NCBI GenBank assembly: GCA_038030265.1
Contig: CM075939.1
Span: forward strand, 19,139,253 to 19,203,252
Direction of reading: 5' to 3'
Source of the DNA: Corythucha ciliata
Lineage: Eukaryota; Arthropoda; Insecta; Hemiptera; Tingidae
Length of the DNA: 64,000 nt
Position 1 is the first letter of the stretch; each line of letters begins with the position of its first letter. The notes under the pieces are model-generated. The model did not search any database. It was not told where the DNA came from and saw only the letters and a list, made by a program, of their open reading frames with translations. The position numbers and the translations under genes were made by a program. Positions 1 to 10,024 of the stretch are shown here, in pieces.

Positions 1-224
1 ACCTCCGAACACATTCCTGAAGATAAAAATTCTTTATGAGTTATTGCAGTCTAGACTCCTTTTTTTTTTTTTACATTTCTTGACTGGACTAAAATCGTTT
101 TTAAACATTAATAAGCCTTGAATAATTGGAAAAATAAGTTTTAGGTAAACTTTAAAACTAGTGCAAGTCCCTAATTACAAAAGCCGTTTAAAATAGTATT
201 TTTCAGTATTCATACATTTAAAAA

Positions 225-345
225 ATTGTGCGTTCGAAGATGATGAACAAGCGAATTTTTGGCGGCCCACTTGTACTCATAGTGGGACAGTGGGGGCATT
301 TGAAGGGCTTTTCACGGCTTCTTTCCGTTTTGCGTCCTTGCGGAA
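225..345 (-). pseudogene. C2H2 zinc-finger gene remnant (third paralogue)
   Basis: Read on the minus strand, this stretch encodes a linker-like EKPFKCPHC and then loses frame. It aligns by eye with the finger region at 15488-15560 of the intact gene at 15204-15719, sharing the blocks that read aacaagcgaatttt and gaagggctt on the plus strand. The flank at about 165-225 also resembles the 3' flanks of both intact zinc-finger genes. I see no start codon and no intact C2H2 finger, so this looks like a decayed paralogue whose remaining DNA may lie partly outside the window. Confidence 0.6.
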
Positions 346-429
346 TATGTTAAATAAGTCTATTAGAAGAAGAGGGGCGAAAAATTCCAGAATTGAATCC
401 GTTTTGTTTAGTCGATGAAGGAACTTCTC

Positions 430-560
430 GAAAACAAGTGCATCTTTGATGCTAACTATGCCACCGGTTTCGTCACATCTAGATAGAGACAGACAATTTT
501 TCCCACTATTCGGGAATTATTCTCGATTTTGTACGCTGGGTAAGAAAAGTATGTCTATTA
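430..560 (+). repeat. Solo arm of a foldback repeat also at 11860-12680
   Basis: The block containing gtgcatctttgatg, ccaccggtttcgtcacatc and gaattattctcgatttt recurs in direct orientation at about 12495-12610 and inverted at about 11880-12040. Only one arm is present here, so it is either a truncated or a recombined copy. A G-run follows at about 609-618. Confidence 0.6.
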
Positions 561-739
561 GCCAAACCGGGACTGTCCCGGGTACTCCGGGATGGTTGGC
601 ACCCCCTATCTCAGGGGGGGGGGGGTGTTGATTCGTCAGTGCAGAGTCACTAAAGTCATACAGTCTGGTTTTTATATTCGCGTGTGTAATGTGTAGTGCC
701 TGTGTTGTAGTAGTAGGGGAGCCCAAGAGGGGATTTCGG

Positions 740-1865
740 GATTTACTCAAGCACGTCAGATTAACATACTGCGGATACCTTGTACCTAGTTGAGTACCTT
801 CACCAAATATGAGCCCTATATAATTATGTGGCCGCCCGTCAAGGATGAAGCGTCAGATTAGTAAAAAAAAATTGATCATCAGACATTCTCGAGCGCGTCA
901 GATTAAGGAAGTGGAAATTAATTACATGCTGAAAAGTCTATATTCCACTAATCCGACAATTTAAGAGTGACGCAAAGACAGAAGAGGCCTACAAACTTGT
1001 AAAAAAAAAAAACGTCATCATGACATTCTCGAGCGTGGCTAATTTTTTATTATTTTATTTTGAAGGGAACAATTCAAGGATAACGAAAAATATATAATCT
1101 GAAGATTTCCATAAGCCGAAATAGAAAAAATTCGTCGATAAAGTTTAGTCATTATTCAACTCGTGGGGCCAATTCAGTGAAACTTAGCGCCCACCCGTCT
1201 TGTGTGAAACATATGTTCAAATTCGTGAGGACGGGTGGATAGCACAGGCGCTAAATTTTACTGAATAGGATGCCATATGTGTTGAATAATGAAGTTTAAA
1301 TAAAAGAATAATGTTATAATTATTCAACTATTGTATAAAAAGGTCCTTTACATCACAGTTTAAGTTAACCTCAACTCACTCTTTTGAAAATGGTGCAGAA
1401 AAGTAGGACTTAGGCACCAAATAACGCGATAATTTTTTTAAAAAGTGTCAGATTAGGCGAATCCCTCCAGATAATCGTCAGATTACTAGAGAGCACGTTT
1501 AGGACGTCAGTATGAAGCAGATATATCTTAATCTGACGCGCTCGAGTATTTCAAAATTACGATTTTTTTTGCACATTCTGATAAGGGCCACGAGTTTGCG
1601 TCACCTCCAAATCGTCAGATTATTGAATGAGAGCTTATTTTAGGTTCACTTAACATTCCCTTAGAAAATCTGACGCGCTCGATTAAATTTTTTTTTTTGC
1701 ATATTCAACCCTTACGTACGACCACCCCCACCATGCAAACTGTCAGATTAACATGCATACTTCATTAAAAATACGTAGACAATTGATGCTGTAAATATCT
1801 GAGCGCTCGAGAATGTGCATTGAACAGTTTTTTTTTTTCATTTTTGAAAGTCTATAGCCACTTCC
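740..1865. repeat. Cluster of CGTCAGATTA / CTCGAG inverted motifs
   Basis: The motif cgtcagatta and its complement taatctgacgcgctcgag recur at irregular 80-170 bp spacing, for example near 755, 850, 895, 1475, 1535, 1612, 1670, 1740 and 1800. They often sit next to T or A runs. Pairs facing each other can form stem-loops. It looks like a decayed array or a nest of small hairpin elements. No ORF of interest is present, and the equivalent interval of the related segment near 32.7-33.5 kb lacks it. Confidence 0.5.
1170..1265 (+). mobile_element. Short hairpin element (GACGGGTGG family)
   Basis: Arms read gcgcccacccgtctt and gaggacgggtgg with a roughly 30-bp loop containing aacatatgtt. The loop and arms match five other copies in this window, at about 3072, 8211, 11297, 22805 and 49258. 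This copy has diverged ends that read actgaat. Non-coding and MITE-like. Confidence 0.6.
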
Positions 1866-1989
1866 CCCACCGATGAAAAGGTATGCATCACATAACCATT
1901 TTATCTTTTTATCATCTAAGCTTTGCAACCCAATAGGTCTCTACGACGCTCGAGTAAATCCCCATTTAGCATCGTGGGCTCCCCTACTA

Positions 1990-2610
1990 TTGGTAAGATC
2001 GAATGAAAAGGAAAGAACTGGAAATCGCCTTGATCCTGAACTTGGAAATATGCTATTTCCCAACAAAACACAATTGGTTGTGCGTGCTATTGCCTATCCT
2101 CACAGTTGCAGGACTCCCCCTAAAATGCAGGAAAACAAAATAATTATCCTTCCCTCTTCGTCAAGAATGGTGACCTTGACCAAACTGAAGGAGACATGTA
2201 ACTGGCTTGTAAAGACCTTCTTTCTACTTGTCTCTACTCATTCATAAAATATAGCTTGGCTATGTCTGTCGAAACCTTAATTTTACTTCGAAAATTTTGG
2301 GTTCAACTTTTCAGAGTAAATAATTTAGGCCCGTTTTCATAAACATTTCTTAAACTTAAATTTCTCTGGGCGTCAAAACAGATGATTTTATTACTTCAAA
2401 AACAGGATTGACATTTACTTAGGAGAATTTTAACTTAAGTAGCAACAATGAATACGGGCCTTAGAGTTTCTAACCCAGGAAATAATTTTCCTTCATGTGA
2501 TTCATAGTCAGCGTTAAATCTTCAATTTCCCGTGTTTTTTTTGGCTAGCTCTTTTTCAGGTGCACTTGTTAGTTTTTCTTCAGCCCTACGTAAACTGGTG
2601 GATTCACCCA
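1990..2610 (-). pseudogene. Broken duplicate of CEP290 exon 20 and adjoining intron
   Basis: Plus-strand 1990-2600 matches 33490-33950 in the same orientation, with intron sequence on one side and the exon 20 equivalent at about 2490-2596. In this copy the splice donor that reads AAG|GT in the real gene has become AAG|GA, and a one-base insertion in the T-run (about 2536-2545) shifts the frame. The copy carries intron DNA, so it arose by DNA duplication rather than retrotransposition. Confidence 0.7.
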
Positions 2611-3071
2611 CGGCCGGTTATTGCGCAGTCCAAAACGACTGCCGCGAGATAGCGTGAGGGTGAACGGGTGAGATAAATCGGAGGAAGGAAACTTTTGATT
2701 GCTTTAAACACATAACGCTAATTTTAATTTATTCAAACAACAAACTTGGTAAAAACATTCTTCCATCCCGGCTGCAGAAAATAAGAAATCTACGTACCCA
2801 CATGACTTTCCCCCCTCCTCCCCCGCAAGTCCACTTGCAACTCTGGGTCTGTACTCGAGTTCACTGACTTCCTTAAGGGTACTGCCCCTTTTCATGCAGT
2901 GACTCTTTCTCATATCTCTGGGGTTCAAAATGATTCATAGATAAATCCCTTTGTCAACAACCCTATCCGCAATAATCCTTGCTAATAATCCTTACCCTTG
3001 TCATGCTATCTAAAGCCTTTTACTCATTTTACAATACGTACATTCTTCATATTAATGGCGTTTTCCATTAA

Positions 3072-3190
3072 CATGAAATTCAGCTCTGGAGGCAAGCATT
3101 TCCACCCGACTATATCGTTACCATATTTTATTATATGTATAATTCAGAGAAGACGGGTGGAAATGCTTGGCTCCAGAGCTGAATTTTATG
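3072..3190 (+). mobile_element. Short hairpin element (GACGGGTGG family)
   Basis: Long inverted arms: left reads attcagctctggaggcaag then catttccacccg, right reads gacgggtggaaatg then cttggctccagagctgaat. This is the best-preserved stem of the family here. The right flank ttatgcaaatggg is shared with other copies. It sits directly before the CEP290-derived fragment at 3205. Confidence 0.75.
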
Positions 3191-3204
3191 CAAATGGGAA
3201 ACGC

Positions 3205-3480
3205 GGAGTAGTTGATCTTTACTAGCGAGACTTTTCCTCAGCTCATCCGATTGAAGTACGTATAGTGAAGACGTTCGTCTTGGGCGTGGAACGCTTTCTT
3301 TTTCAATTCTACTTTTAGAACTGACAAATTGGTTCACGTTGTGAGAAAGAATCTATTCATCTTTCCTGATCATTTCAATTTTTACCGTTATATGACGCCG
3401 GGAATCGAGCATTTCTAGAAAGAGTGGCGCGACTCGCCATTACGCTCTCGAATGCTCTCCAGGATTTCAGCTTCATTCTC
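3205..3480 (-). pseudogene. Broken duplicate of CEP290 exons 17 and 11 with intron 11
   Basis: Minus-strand translation gives SDELRKSLASKDQLL, close to exon 17 of the gene at 34527-34733. About 3320-3480 matches intron 11 plus part of exon 11 (about 35910-36110), including the intronic block ggttcacgttgtgagaaagaa. The roughly 1.2 kb that separates these pieces in the real gene is missing, and small indels break the frame. The piece of order and orientation agrees with the fragment at 1990-2610, so both are remains of one duplicated segment. Confidence 0.75.
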
Positions 3481-3504
3481 TTCGACTATCGGGTGTTACC
3501 AGCA

Positions 3505-3710
3505 GGATGGGACATCCAGGCATTGTGGGAAATGCCTACGCATTGTTCACAATGCCTTGCGAAATCAGGCAATGTAGGAAATAGAGGCGAAAGAATAATT
3601 ATTTCCCACTTTGCCTAGGAATTGTGCACATTACCTATTAAGGCTGAGCAGGTATTGTGCACAATGACTAACAGCACTGCAGGCAATGTGAAAATCAGCT
3701 TGTTTTTCGT
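3505..3710 (+). repeat. Repeat rich in GCATTGTGCACAATGCC-like palindromes, copy 1
   Basis: Multiple variants of aggcattgtgcacaatg, caggcaatgtgg and the reverse occur in about 200 bp. They end with gtgaaaatcagcttgttttt followed by a gagtcat motif. The same order of blocks is found at 10145-10375. The internal palindromes allow several alternative hairpins. Non-coding. Confidence 0.65.
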
Positions 3711-3926
3711 GTGAGTCATAATAGGCCAGTCAACAAGAACAATAAAATCGCAATTAAACGGCTAGTTCTGATTTTTTTAGTATGTTGTTTGGACCAGCAC
3801 CAGTAGTGCAAATACAAGTTTTCAGCTTCGAAAGACTTGTGCTACTTTTTTTTCGGGTTTTTCACTTTATCTCTTAAAATATGCATTTTAAGATAAAATG
3901 TACGAAGTGTGTTGAAAACGACATAA

Positions 3927-4092
3927 TAGGGGTATTCATGCTCTGAAGTTTAACATATGTTATCGACGTAAACCATGTTATTTCGTATTTTTTGTGTTCA
4001 GTTTCTCCGTTTCTATGGCCTTACCCATCGGTTCGGAATTTAGCAAATAACAAATACAAGGTTTAACATTTTGCATGAATACCCCTAATATT
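3927..4092. mobile_element. Nested hairpin element, TAGGGGTATTCA ends
   Basis: It starts aggggtattcatgc and ends gcatgaatacccct, with internal matching blocks gtttaacat. It interrupts the left arm of the surrounding foldback; the right arm at about 6100 reads straight through. A second element with the same ends lies at 48087-48325. Confidence 0.7.
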
Positions 4093-5606
4093 TACTATAA
4101 TTTGAGACCTAAAGTAGCTCTGTATGTCATACAGTAACTAAGATACAGCTCCTCGAATTTGGATTTATTTGTCAAAAAAAATTGAAATTGCAAGTTTTTG
4201 TCAACTTTCGACCCAAGTTTTGGCCAAAATACTCATCCTACGGGGAAATCCGAGTCGAGAGAAGTTGTAGCAAATGTAATTATGTTCCATTTAAGCACAC
4301 AACGATGTCTGAAGACCAAATAGTTTCATCAAAATCGATAAAAAACCAGAAAGTGTGGAATCTACACTTTTCTAAAAATGAATCTGTTGAGCTCCCATCA
4401 TGGTTTGATGGCCATTAAGTTACATCAAGCTCGAAATTTCGTCGGTGGTACTCCTTCTTCAGTTCCACTAATGTATCCCACGTGAGGTAGAAATGCCAGT
4501 TGCAAAAAAAAAAAAGACCAGACCAGTTGTCGTGGACTGAACTCGGGTGTATTGGCCTTGCTAGAAATTGAAAAATGTGCTCAAAAAAAAAAAAGAATCC
4601 CCTCGGGTGTGCACCTACGACAAGGAGAAGCGATAGTAAAAAAGGAGGCAGCTATTGTGACCGTGAGAGCGAGAAATTGGGCCCCAACTTGGAGCATAAA
4701 ACTATTTGAAGCCTCTTAGGGCCCACCCGCATAACAACGGGATCGGCAGATGTTCCCTTCCATCCTCCTCTATTGGTCCATCAGCGGCGGTAAGGTTCTC
4801 CCGATGTAGGATTCTTATTCTCACTATCAGCGTCCGTGGGCTGGGAAAAGGAACAAATTGTGGGGTAATTTCAACTTGATGTGTGGCAAAAATGAAGAAA
4901 CTTTCGTCCATTGTAGAAAAGAGGAGAAACTTGGATCCATCACCTAGCACAAAATGCTTTTTCATTCATCGGGCCTCCTTTACCAGTTTCTATTTTCATT
5001 GATCACAAGTATTCCTCCCCTCACCACAAGGCGTCACAGTTTACAAGAGATGAATCGAATATGGAATACAATGGCAGATTGACGTGAGGTTGGTGTACAC
5101 AATTGTAGGGAGAGGGATGACCAAGAGCGTATAAAGCGAAATCATGGTACATTTTGATTGGGTTGGATTCGATCCCCCAGACAATCACAAAAATTGTACC
5201 TTTGGGTGTGGTCCAGAGCTACTCCAAGTCATCAGAGGTCCAAGATTGTGGAGGCGATGGACCGCCCCTCACCGGAAGCGGAGGTGCTACCCTACTACGA
5301 TTCACGTCCCTGGCTGTCAACCCGACTTGGAAAACCGAGTCAAGTAAGTACCCGGCTCGCCAGAACTGGTCTGAACCGTGATGCCGAGACGGGAACTGAA
5401 GATTCTGCTGGCGTGGTGGATTTGAAATCACTTAAACCTTATCTGGTGCATACGTGGGATATTCAAGAACTGTACGGAAGTATATTGGGCTTACAATTTT
5501 AGCCTTTTCACTTACTTTTCTTCTCCATTCCCAATGGTCAAGTTTTATTTGAAATTACACAATTCTTTCAATTTCACGTGGTATTTTCATTCAGCCTTAT
5601 GCTCCG

Positions 5607-5770
5607 TGCACACGAGCGATAAGTTTCGCCCGGTCACGGCGATACATGTCACCGCGACCATGGAAAAACAATAGCAACTAGTGGAGCAGTCCATTCATAG
5701 AGTGTATAGAGGAGAATGGTCCTGATGATAAGCGTAGCGATGACCATGCTACACTTATCGCTCGTGTGCA
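5607..5770. repeat. Hairpin with 18-bp perfect arms
   Basis: tgcacacgagcgataagt at 5607-5624 is repeated as its exact reverse complement at 5753-5770. The spacer is GC-rich. It is a small MITE-like stem inside the larger foldback, next to its right arm. Confidence 0.65.
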
Positions 5771-6692
5771 CTGGAGTCCACCCGAACTTAGGGGGGAACT
5801 CAACCGATTCATTTTTAGGAAAATGTAGTTTTCAAACTTTTTGTTTTTTAGAGGATTTTGATGAAACTATTTGGTCTGCAGACATGATTGTGTGCTTAAA
5901 TGGAACATAATTAAATTTGCTACATCTTCTCTCGACTCGAATTTCCCCGTAGGATGAGTATTTTGGCCAAACCTTGGGTCGAAAGTTGACCAAAACTTGA
6001 AATTTCCATTTTTTTGACAAATAAATCCAAATTCGAGAAGCTGTATCTAGGTTATTATATGACCTACAGAGCTACGATAGGTCTCAAATTGTAGCAAATT
6101 TGATGTGGTTTTTAACGTATTTCGTACGTGTTATCTTAAAATGCATATTTTAGGAGATAACGTGACAAACCCAAAAAAAGTGCAACATTTTCGCGGTTTT
6201 TCGAATGCCACGAAAGTAGCACAAGTCTTTCGAAGCTGAAAACTGGGATTTACACTACTGGTGCTGGTCCTAACAACAAACTAAAAAATCAGAACTAGCC
6301 GTTTAATTGCGATTTTAGCTATTTTTAATGTTCTTATTGTCTGGCCTATAATACGGTTGATTCATTTATTATTATTATAATTTTATATGTCAATTTTTTG
6401 CCTGGGAGGTAAAATCTAAGCGTCCTAATGTACAAGGATTTTACACAAAATTCATCCCTTACCCAAAACATGATTGCTAGCTATCACTAATTCCCTCCAG
6501 CATGGAAGGGCGTAAACCGATTTCTTACCCCCCCCCCCCTGGGGTAATCCGGCTATCCTCGTGGCATTGATGTATAGAGGGCCAAGCTCCACACTTGACG
6601 ACATATGAAACACCCAACAACATGCCAGTGCCAGACGTGCCAAAGAACGAGGGCTGGTGGATCTTGTAGCACCTCACTTCTATCGTGCAGAA

Positions 6693-7195
6693 TCAGTGGC
6701 GTAGCTTGGTACCGTAAGAACCGTGAATTGGCCTTTTCTCAACTTTAGCCTTAGTAGTTTATCGCAGTTTCAGCCACGTACAATTGGCGTTTTTTCTCCA
6801 TTTTTGTCGCGAATCAGGACTATTTCCTCAATTTTTCGCACGAGCTAGAGCTTCTTCTCTAGTACTATCCGCAAATTACACCTTTTACTCTATTTTAGCC
6901 GTGAATTAGCGGTTTTCTTCATGTTGATCCAAGAATTAGCGTTTTTCACCATTTTAAGCTCAGAATGACTGCCTTTCTGCAGCGATTTTTTCAGAATGAC
7001 TTTAGCTGCGAATTGCGCTTATTCTCTATTGTAACTGCAAATGAGCGGTTTATCTCAATTTTTGCGGATCAATTCACTGATTTTTACCAATACTTGAACC
7101 ACGAATTAGCGTTTTTTTTTTTTTTTTATTTTAGCTGGAAATGAATGCTTAAGTTAATTTCGCCGGGAATTGGCTGTTTTTCTCAGTTTCATGAG
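6693..7195 (+). repeat. Roughly 30-bp degenerate repeat array, family A
   Basis: It starts with cagtggcgtag, the same kind of end as the hAT-like elements at 43875 and 56684, and continues as about 15 diverged copies of a unit near 30 bp. The unit is built from gaattagcg, tttttctc and aattttagcc. No matching second terminus was found, so whether this is a truncated element is open. No coding potential. The 345 bp before it (6348-6692) contain only a C-run near 6530 and unique-looking AT-rich DNA. Confidence 0.65.
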
Positions 7196-7370
7196 CTCCG
7201 TGTATCGGTAGGTTTTCCCGAATAGATTTGTAAATTACGTTTTTTCTCAAGATGGATATAATGAATAATTCTGTCGCCGGTGTTTTTAATTAATAAATTA
7301 AATAAACTGATGTTATCCGGGCGACGATGGAAGGGCATAGCCCAACACGATTTGAGTTTCGAGAAAAAAT

Positions 7371-7443
7371 GGCTCCCCGCGGGATTTGAACCCGCAACCT
7401 CTGGATTACCAGTCCAGCACGCTGCCAATTGCGCCACGGAGAC
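7371..7443 (-). tRNA. tRNA-Thr(GGT)-like gene, probably a pseudogene or SINE head
   Basis: The minus strand folds as a 73-nt cloverleaf. D arm is GCGC/GCGT around AATTGGCA. The anticodon stem CTGGA/TCCAG is perfect, with loop CTGGTAA (anticodon GGT, threonine). The T arm GCGGG/CCCGC around TTCAAAT is perfect. Box A (TGGCGCAATTGG) and box B (GGTTCAAATCC) are good. The acceptor stem is poor: GTCTCCG against GGGGAGC has two mismatches and two G-U pairs. That argues for a tRNA-derived SINE or a pseudogene. A 26-bp direct repeat (7259-7284 and 7581-7606) surrounds the area. Confidence 0.55.
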
Positions 7444-7580
7444 GTCTTTGGGAGTCGTACTCCGAGGGATAAGCTAAGCCGAACCCCACCCAGGTCCACT
7501 GCTTCTCGAAATTCTAGGCGTTTCTTCTGATCGGTAAACCACGCCGAATTTCATCTTATCTAGATGTTGTTAGATGAATG

Positions 7581-8210
7581 TAATGAATAATTCTGTCGCC
7601 GGTGTTATTAATTACTCCCTATTTAGTTATTATCATGTAATCAACAGTAAATAATGAACAAAATAATGCTGTGATTTATTATTCAGTGGAATAACTTTTT
7701 CGTAACAGACAAAAAAAATCGACTCCTCACACCCCTATGATCACAAAACCTTTGGAAATCCCTATTTTGCACCCGCTTTTGGCCCATTCAAACCCAGGGA
7801 GTTTAGTAGATCATACTGATCAGATGTTAGGATCAACTAGATACCAAATGGAGTCTATCTGCGAAAGAATGAGTTTTTTCGAGAAATCCTAGGGCGAAAT
7901 GTGGCGCGGACGGTGGACCGACATTCCGGAAATAGAGTCTAGACATGTTAAAACGTTTACAGAAAAAGTTTAAACGTGGGTTGTAAAAATTGTTTCCTGG
8001 CCGAAAACATGCGTATTATTCAGGATGAATAAATGAACCAAAAATCCATTTGTTCATCAAGCCTTGAAATAATGTGCAGTAGGTGGCAATCAGCAATCTC
8101 TAGTACCGACAAGAAAGTTTAATTTTCGAGTTATCTACCAACCTCACTAACTAATTTATGCAAATAACTTCTCGCGATAATTCCTCTTCAATAGCCGGCT
8201 ATACACTTAT
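7581..8210. other. No gene seen
   Basis: AT-rich sequence with a direct repeat of 7259-7284 at its start. I find no ORF with protein-like composition, no splice-flanked open stretch and no further terminal repeats. Confidence 0.4.
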
Positions 8211-8320
8211 TCAGCTCTGGGGCCGAGCATTTCCACTTGTCTTCTCTGTTAACATGTGACACAAATATGAGTAGTCGGGTGAAAATGCTCGGCTCCAGAG
8301 CAGAACTTTTTTGCAAATAG
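8211..8320 (+). mobile_element. Short hairpin element (GACGGGTGG family)
   Basis: The left arm reads cagctctggggccgagcatt and the right arm reads aatgctcggctccagagc. The right flank is tttgcaaatag. Same family and orientation as the copy at 3072-3190. Confidence 0.7.
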
Positions 8321-8501
8321 AATTCACCATCACCATTACGTTATTTCCTCTCAAAAATCGTGTTCTGTTCTATCCTCTTTATTCTCTTAGGTGGAGGCCC
8401 CCAAAAAGCTTAAGCTTAATCAAAAGCTATAAAGATTTTAAAATGGGAATTTTCAGGTTAGGATTCTGAACGAATAATCAGTCAAACTTGCTTTTCATAG
8501 C

Positions 8502-8507
8502 TTTATT
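8502..8507 (-). terminator. Polyadenylation signal AATAAA of the zinc-finger gene
   Basis: AATAAA on the minus strand, about 95 nt past the stop codon at 8601. The surrounding 3' flank resembles that of the paralogue at 15204-15719. Confidence 0.55.
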
Positions 8508-8600
8508 TGTGAATCTAATCCTTAACAGAGCAATTTCAAGAGCCGTTATAAGTCTGTTTCAGTATTTATAAAAAGAAGTGTGTAGACAAGACAATGTTTA

Positions 8601-9215
8601 CTAGCCGGTGTGCGTTCGAAGATGATGAACAAATTGGTCCTTTCGGAGGAACTTGTAGTGACAATGTGGACATCTGAAGTGCTTCTCAATAGTGTGCGAT
8701 AGAAGATGATGAAGAAATTGGTCCTCTCGGGTGAACTTGTAGTGACAATGTGGGCATCTGAAGAGCTTCTCACCAGTGTGTGTTCGGAGGTGATGAAGAA
8801 ATTGGTTCTCTCGGGTAAACTTGTAGTGACAATGTGGGCATCTGAAGAGCTTCTCACCAGTGTGCGATAGAAGATGATGAAGAAATTGGTCCTTTCGGAG
8901 GAACCTGTAGTGACAATGGGGGCATCTGAAGTGCTTCTCACCAGTGTGCGATCGAAGATGATGGACAAATTGGTCCTCTCGGATGAAACTGTAGTGACAA
9001 TGTGGGCAACTGAAGTGCTTCTCACTGGTGTTGAAGGGCTTCTCGACGGCGGCGTGCTCTCGGATATGTTCATTTAATTCACTCTCCACGTAGCATTTGA
9101 ACCGACAGTGAGGGCAATCGAAGGACTTCTCTGCGTTTTGCGTTCGAATATGACAAGCAAGTCCGTTCCTATTCGAGCACTCTTCCCCGCAGAAATAACA
9201 TGGAAACGTATCCAT
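8601..9215 (-). CDS. C2H2 zinc-finger protein with homogenised finger array
   Basis: An intronless ORF of 204 aa from ATG at 9215 to TAG at 8601; likely a nuclear sequence-specific DNA-binding protein. It begins MDTFPCYFCGEEC, a degenerate finger lacking a proper second histidine, then one divergent finger (about residues 32-54), then five near-identical fingers of the form CPHCHYxFxRxxQFxHHLxxH joined by H-T-x-E-K linkers. All five carry the same predicted base-contact residues (R at -1, D or N at 2, Q at 3, H at 6). The junction KPFNTSEKHF shows that one finger has been lost in frame compared with the paralogue at 15204-15719. No KRAB, BTB or ZAD domain is seen. The plus-strand ORF over it is a shadow. 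Confidence 0.85.
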   Translation of the reverse strand: MDTFPCYFCGEECSNRNGLACHIRTQNAEKSFDCPHCRFKCYVESELNEHIREHAAVEKPFNTSEKHFSCPHCHYSFIREDQFVHHLRSHTGEKHFRCPHCHYRFLRKDQFLHHLLSHTGEKLFRCPHCHYKFTRENQFLHHLRTHTGEKLFRCPHCHYKFTREDQFLHHLLSHTIEKHFRCPHCHYKFLRKDQFVHHLRTHTG

Positions 9216-9442
9216 TATGGTTTGGAGATAGCAACTTCAGGGAAAAACTCGTAAAGAAATGGCTCGAGCAGGTCTCTGAGTCTTATTGCATTTCCCTTGA
9301 AAATGAGCGACATTTAAAGAAATTGAATGGTAGGCGGGGCAAGCGTTCTAAGCGCAGGCGTTATTGGCTTCTCTTGTTGACTCTTGTAATCCGCCGCGCC
9401 ACTTGTTCTGTCCTCATCGCTCGACCCCCACTTCTGTGTTGA

Positions 9443-10024
9443 AATTCTTATGTACATCTTATTATACTCCTTGGTGCCAGAGATTCTCTAGAAAATCGAT
9501 ACGAGACCTCAAAATCCGTGATTCGTAAAGAACGAATCACGAATCGACTAGGCGGGGGGGGGGCTTGCGGGCAATTCAACATTTAGACAGATGGTGAGGG
9601 GGTGAGGTAATCAAAAGATACAGCAGAATATCAGAATGTCTTGAAATTTAAATGGAAATGGAAGGAAGATAGAAATGTTACTTCCTATAAAAATGAGCAA
9701 AAAACTCATTTACATTAGGTGTAGCAGTTTTCCAGGACTTTGAAGCAATTTTTGGTGAGAGAATGGTGAATTGAATGGGTGTTTGAAATATTTTTATACA
9801 CAGTAGACTTTGGTAAAATAATTCCCCCTAACCGAGGAATCGTGTATTATTCTCATAACCGGCTTGCGCCAGTAGTCGAAGTTCGTTTTTTTTTTGTTTT
9901 TTTTAATGATCTGGCATAGTTTGATGTTATACTCAGAAAATGCTTTATTTCTTTTTGTTTTGGTAGTAGAAGGCTGGTAAAATCATTTACGGTACTTAGT
10001 TCGATTTAATTGCCTTTATTTCAG
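9443..10024. other. AT-rich intergenic or intronic DNA
   Basis: Contains a G-run near 9553 and long T-runs near 9885. It ends in a good splice-acceptor tract (tttatttcag) that abuts the THAP-like exon. No other feature is supported. Confidence 0.35.

Larger units (their letters stand above)
3723..6347. mobile_element. Foldback DNA element with long inverted arms and ATAAT flanks
   Basis: The left arm (3723 to about 4400) and right arm (about 5820-6347) are reverse complements over roughly 550-650 bp: the left end reads aggccagtcaacaagaac and the right end reads gttcttattgtctggcct. Both ends are flanked by a direct ATAAT (3718-3722 and 6348-6352), a candidate target-site duplication. The middle has no recognisable transposase. 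Stretches that are open in one frame (4702-4965 minus, 5158-5502 plus) match nothing I know. The left arm carries a smaller hairpin element missing from the right arm, so that insertion is younger. Confidence 0.75.

Noticed and set aside
4182..4418. Shared VNFRP-x-WPKYSSYGEIRVER peptide at 4182-4418 (+) and 5832-6020 (-)
   Set aside because: Explained by the inverted arms of the foldback element; not a protein family.
7189..7437. 82-codon ORF with LAACWTGNPEVAGSNPAG
   Set aside because: A well-known artefact of translating a tRNA sequence.
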